DNA of 64,000 nt from Prinsepia uniflora (Eukaryota > Streptophyta > Magnoliopsida > Rosales > Rosaceae), in assembly GCA_032719365.1 (NCBI GenBank), contig CM064863.1:20407137-20471136 (forward strand). Direction: 5' to 3'. The notes below the pieces were generated by a model. The model had not been told where the DNA came from, did not search any database, and saw nothing but the letters and a program-made list of their open reading frames with translations. How positions within the stretch are numbered: position 1 is the first letter of the stretch; each line of letters begins with the position of its first letter. Positions 59,483-64,000 of this stretch are shown here, one piece after another. A program made the translations under genes and the position numbers.

Positions 59483-60851
59483 TCATAAGTTCGTACCTCT
59501 ATGAAAACAAAACTCTAAGTTAGAAGGCAAGTATACACAAGAAGAGATAATAAGAGTAAGATAGTAGAGATTTGCATAAAGTATCACATAAATGGAAACC
59601 AGGATTAACAAAAAGTTACGTTAATGGAAAGAAAATACACAAGTTTCAAATGCAAACTAATAATGCAATAAGTAGAGTTTTAGAGTGTCATGAATAACTT
59701 TCTCCTTCCGCTTCTCATAGTACTTTCCTGGGCGTACGGCCTGCGCGTACTGATAACCACCATTCCACCATTCAACATTAATCATGGCCAGTTGAGATAG
59801 ATGTAACGCGAGAAGCAAGGATAATTTTAAGAGCACCCCGAGGCTAGCTTGGCATATACTCCATTGGTGTTCCCTTTCTTAATCCAAAACTTGTCACCAG
59901 TCATAACTCTCCTAGACACCATAATTAATCCAAATGATGACGTAGAGAATTACCAAACCCTAGTGTTTACAAACTCCGCCCCAACCTCATGTCCATAGAT
60001 TCGAGTCTATGGTATGTGGTGATGAAATCCACACATCATGAAGGGTTAAGGAGAAAGTAAATAAGAGGGGCACTACCTGTTCCCGAAAGTAAGATTTTGA
60101 AGAAAAAAGGACTAAGAGATTCATGCAACTCTAAAACAATTAATAGGAAACAATACTTACACTTTAGGAAATTCAAAGATGAATAAAGTTTCATAAAAAA
60201 AATTTAAATTTTTTTTTTAATTTTTTTTTTAATTTTTTTTTTTAATTTTTTTTTTAATTTTTTTTTATTTATTCCGAATTTTCTTTTTTTTCATTTAAAA
60301 TTTAAAGTTTAACAAGACATAAACAAATAATTGATTACATAAAAATAAAATAAGTGTAAACATAAAGTTAGTGGAACATAAAGGTTATGTAATAAAATTA
60401 AAAGAAAGTTAATGGAATAAAGTTAATGTAATATAATTAAAGTTAAGGGAATAAAGAAAAAGTGTGAATATTAAGTTAAGGGAATAAAGAAAAAGTGTGA
60501 ATATTAAGTTAATGGAATAAAGTATAATGGAATAAATAAAAGTAAAAGTAAAGAAAAGTGAACATATAAAATATGCATTTATGAACAAGTATCAAATTTA
60601 TTATGAACAAATATATATATAAAAAAAAATTATGAACATTTATGAACAAGTATAAATTAGAAATTAAGAAAAAGTAAAATATGAGCATTATAAACAAACA
60701 TAATAAGAACAATAATAAGATGGATAATTAAAATATAAACAAGTAAGTAAATGTTATAAACAAATATAATATTAAAAAAATAAAATTTATAAACAAGTAT
60801 AATATGCACAATTTATATACATACACTAACAAATTAAAATGATTTTCAATT
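59483..60851 (-). other. 5' leader of element H
   Basis: About 1.4 kb between PBS and gag start. 60200-60280 is an array of AATTTTTTTTTT-type units, about five copies. The rest is A-rich with repeated GTTAATGGAATAAAG- and TATGAACAAGTATAA-like units on the plus strand. No coding sequence. Confidence 0.75.
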
Positions 60852-60869
60852 TCCCCGGCAACGGCGCCA
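60852..60869 (-). other. Primer binding site of element H
   Basis: The minus strand reads TGGCGCCGTTGCCGGGGA shortly after the 5' LTR end, the PBS type known from Athila/Calypso-like elements. Confidence 0.88.
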
Positions 60870-60874
60870 AAAAT

Positions 60875-62757
60875 TGACTACGCCCAAACTACGCATTAAA
60901 TTAAACATGTAATTCGAGTGTTATACAATTTAAACCCTTTTTGTGTAGATGTAGTATTGATAAATAAGGATCGTTCTTAACCGGGGAAATTAGGGAACAT
61001 TAATAATATGTTAGTGGAATATGAATAAAAGAATAATGAATTAGAGAATTAAATAATAAAAGAATTAAACAATCAAAGAATTAATAAATTAAAGAATAGA
61101 TGAACAAGATAATAATGAATTAATGAATTACAAAGAATTAATAAATTAACGAATTAAAGAATGAAATAATAGAAGAATAAAGGACTTAGTTAATCAAAGA
61201 ATAAAGGAATTAATTAATCAAAGAATCAATAAATTAAATAATAAAGGAATGAAAGAATAAAAGCATCAAAGAATAAAAGAATAAAGAATAAAAGAATAAC
61301 GAATAAACAAGGGGGGTTTTGAAGAGGTTTGTAATTATGTAAATAAGTAAAAGCATAGATAAACTCATTCTATTTCTATTCTAACTTATGCACAAAGTAG
61401 ACTTCCCGTAAACACAAACTTCAACAACATACTACAATTGCAAATATTTGAATTAATCACGAAATTATACCTTCACAAACTCATATTTCTTCATACATTT
61501 TTCATATTATGAATGCACCGAACAGCGGATTTTTACTTATAATATAATTACCTTAAGTTTGTGATTTAATGCGCCGAACAGCGGTCATACATTAAATCTC
61601 TCCAAATCTACTCTAAATGCCCCGAACAGCGGATCAACATTTAGTTTCGAAATGAAGTTTAAGCTCTAAAATGTAAGAAGTGAATGATTTTTAGAAAGTA
61701 AAACACATGGAGATTATACTCAATTTTCACAAAAGATAGGAAGGAGAAACCAATACATATATTGCATTATAATTAGAACCAATAACAAATAAAAGAGTTT
61801 AAGAGAATGGAGAGCAAATGTTACACTTTTCAGATTGGATGAGAACAATGGATTGTTTTTCACAAGGAACACCGAACAGCGGCTGGAACCTTATGAAGAT
61901 GGAAGAAGATTAAACAAGGAAATTTGGACTTGAACTCTCAAAATTGTATTGGAACTATTTTGCCAAGATTTCTCCTAAAAGAGGCTCAATTTTGTGCTAC
62001 TTGGAAGTGATTTCAACAAGTGAAATCAACTCCTATTTATAGGTGGAGAAAGCCACCAAAAATAATATAAAAATACAATAAAAAAAATGGAATAATGGAA
62101 TGATGAGTAATAAAGATTTGTGATGATGTTTAGAGGTGGTTTGAGTTGTAAAGTTGTAAAATTGGGTTGGAAAGTTGTTGGAAGGTGGCTGGAAATTGAG
62201 TGGAAGTCTGCTGGAAAATAGGGAAGAAAATTCGGTGGCTGGCTGCTGAAATGGGAAGCTGGCGCTCGACAGGCGGTCGCTGAAGAGAGGACCTGCGATT
62301 CGGCAGGCGCGCGCCGGATGTTTGTCTGCGCGTTCGGTACAGGACTACCGCGGCTGGGAAAGGCTTGAGGGTGCGGGCTGCGCCAGTTTGGGCTGCTGCT
62401 ATGCGGGCTGGGCCGAACAGAAATCGGCTGCTGGACTTCTTCGCTGGGCTGGCGGGCCTCTTTTTTTCTTTTCTTTTCGCTGGGCTGCACTGATCCACTG
62501 GGCCGGGCTGCACATAATTAATTAATTAATTAATAACTAAATTAATAATTCCCACTGAATTTCGTCCATAATTTGTTCGTTATAATTCCGATCGGGACGA
62601 TTCTTTCGCCAAAATGCTCCAAATTACAAACTTTATTTATCTAAACATAAAATCACAAAATAATTTATTTTATCAATTTATTTAATATTTTAATATTAAA
62701 ATTCAAGTATAAAGGGTATAAAATAATATAAAATAATGCTTATTTAACGTCCTATCA
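60875..62757 (-). repeat. 5' LTR of element H (1883 bp)
   Basis: Same ends and length as the 3' LTR. The TATA box CTATAAATAG (minus) lies at 62033-62042, so transcription should start near 62005 and run leftwards through PBS and gag-pol. Confidence 0.95.
62033..62042 (-). promoter_or_regulatory. TATA box in the 5' LTR of H
   Basis: The minus strand has CTATAAATAG, a full plant TATA consensus, conserved in both LTRs (other copy 51372-51381). Confidence 0.7.
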
Positions 62758-64000
62758 TTCCCCCACACGGTGGGATATTTCTTTTTTCCCATTCGATCGA
62801 TCATTTTCCATTTTCTCTCAAAACCGAGACCATGCAATCTATCCAATACCAACCTTCAATCCTCATTTTATGTGCTTGGTATGTGAATGAAAGTGAGAGA
62901 GGGATGTGAGACAAGGCTGGTGGTGGCCACAGTTTGAGCCGTCGTGGACAGTGGCCAGTGAAACCATGAAAGGTAAGTTTGGATTTTCAAAATGGTAAGT
63001 TGAGTTTTGGTGTTTGTTGATTGGGTTTGATGGTTGGAACATGTTTTGGAGGTTGCTAGGAGGCTAATGAACCTAGAACGGTGGCTGATGGTGGCCGAAG
63101 GCAAGGGAACCGACGGGGGGAAGTTGGCCGGTTCAAACACCCATTCGAAAGGTATGGTTTTAGCCTTGGTTTTCATGTTTTGAAATCATCAATAAATTAG
63201 GAATGATTAGAGGAAGTTTTAGGAATGAAAATGGATGAAAACAGACGGAAAACACGAGAGATATAGAGGTGAACCGGTCACGCCGGCCCAATTGGACCAG
63301 CTGCACAGTCGAATCGGACCGGACCGGTTCAATAGAGAACAAGGATGATGAATAGTGCAAGCGAGTGGGGCCCATGCGCAGTGCCTTTGAGCGACTGCGG
63401 GGGCGCGGGGGAGGGGGGAGGAGGCGGGGGGGACTTTTTGGAATAGTGTTCAACATGTGAAATCATCTATTCGATGTAACGAACATTTTGGGACTAGTTT
63501 CGAGTCAATCGGACGTCGTTTCGATATAGTTCGGGGTGTCCGAAGATTTAAGGGCTAGTTTAAATACGTTTAAAAATTCGGGAAAATTGCATTGCTTTAA
63601 TGAGAGGTTAATGAAGTGGTTAGTAACCCTTTAGTATGGTTTGGATAGGTTTGGAAGTCCCGGTGATAGTGATGTGGCTCGGAAGGGCATATGGCACGCA
63701 TATCGACGCGACATAGTGGACATTTATTTCTAAATCATGATGCATGCATAAATGTTTTATATGTTTTATATATATGATTTCTATGAATATGATTGTGGTA
63801 GCGGTGATTTACATATTTGCACGAATTTCGAGGTTTACGGTTTTATATTATGTTTATACGTGCTTGTATGTCAATAATGGATTGATGAACTGATTTCGGA
63901 TTTGGAAATATGGAATCGGGCTTGAGACCCATTTGATTTACGAACTATCGAACTTCGAGTCCATTTGATTTAATAAGGCATCGAGCCGGGGGCCTAGTTA

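Larger units (their letters stand above)
50214..62757 (-). mobile_element. Full-length Athila-lineage Ty3/gypsy element H (12,544 bp)
   Basis: TSD TTCCC at 50209-50213 and 62758-62762. LTRs of 1883 bp on each side differ at about 10 positions by eye (about 0.5 percent). The element reads on the minus strand: 5' LTR 62757-60875, PBS, leader with a poly-T array, gag-pol 59482-53972, a 1.9-kb non-coding stretch, PPT, 3' LTR 52096-50214. All parts needed for retrotransposition except an envelope-like gene appear intact, so it is a candidate recent and possibly still active copy. Confidence 0.95.
49832..64000 (+). mobile_element. LTR F of the E-type family, split by element H and cut by window end
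   Basis: 49832-50213 starts TGTAACGACCCGCC and runs to a weakened palindrome near 50175. After H the LTR resumes at 62763 and continues to the window end. The second part matches the E LTR: TGTTCAACATGTGAAATCAT, then ATTCGATGTAACGAACATTT, GGAAGTCCCGGTGA, ATGCATGCATAAATG and GAGACCCATTTG. It appears to be inserted in the right LTR of G; its own right TSD is not visible. Confidence 0.7.

Noticed and set aside
63360..63440. G-rich stretch as a possible CpG island or promoter of a host gene
   Set aside because: It corresponds to the GC-rich block present in the LTR family (as at 15600-15660), so it belongs to LTR F.

Overview
The window is repeat-rich plant nuclear DNA, almost certainly from a eudicot; I cannot name the species. 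The evidence is one intact, many-exon photorespiratory gene with GT-AG introns, surrounded by layers of Ty3/gypsy LTR retrotransposons. No rRNA, tRNA, CRISPR or prokaryotic operon structure was seen.

1-2300 holds truncated minus-oriented LTRs of one large LTR family, plus two small local duplications. 2483-6269 (minus) is a complete gene for peroxisomal glutamate:glyoxylate aminotransferase (GGAT/GGT1). Its 13 coding exons add up to 1446 nt, or 481 aa, ending in the peroxisomal signal SRM. A 5' UTR intron and a TATA-like box lie upstream. 6970-8908 has no recognisable gene, only short repeats.

8909-42104 is best read as one old minus-oriented LTR (A) broken open by later insertions, most of them supported by 5-bp target-site duplications (TSDs). 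They are a 436-bp solo LTR at 9308-9743 (TSD CTTAC), a decayed chromovirus-type element B at 10122-28893, and a decayed Tat-lineage element C at 29404-40760 (TSD CACTT). B was itself entered by a minus-oriented solo LTR D at 13114-25678 (TSD TCGAA). D was entered by a young non-coding, LARD-like element E at 14128-23772 (TSD TTTAA), which has two 3161-bp LTRs, a PBS and a PPT but no gag or pol. The right LTR of B also carries a 544-bp hAT-type MITE. A>B>D>E is therefore a four-level nest.

42105-49831 holds another minus LTR remnant and a second coding-free element G. From 49832 to the window end is LTR F, split by a young full-length Athila-lineage element H at 50214-62757. H has TSD TTCCC, two 1883-bp LTRs and an uninterrupted 1836-aa gag-pol polyprotein on the minus strand.

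The only host gene supported is GGAT. H is the only element with intact coding capacity. E and G have cis signals only and would need proteins from an autonomous relative, perhaps a B-like element. Cross-element patterns worth attention are an 11-bp-arm palindrome shared by many divergent LTRs, arrays of TGACGTCA sites inside LTRs, duplicated polypurine tracts in three lineages, an antisense spliced gene in C, and a strong TAG bias among the stop codons that broke C. All alignments and counts were made by eye.
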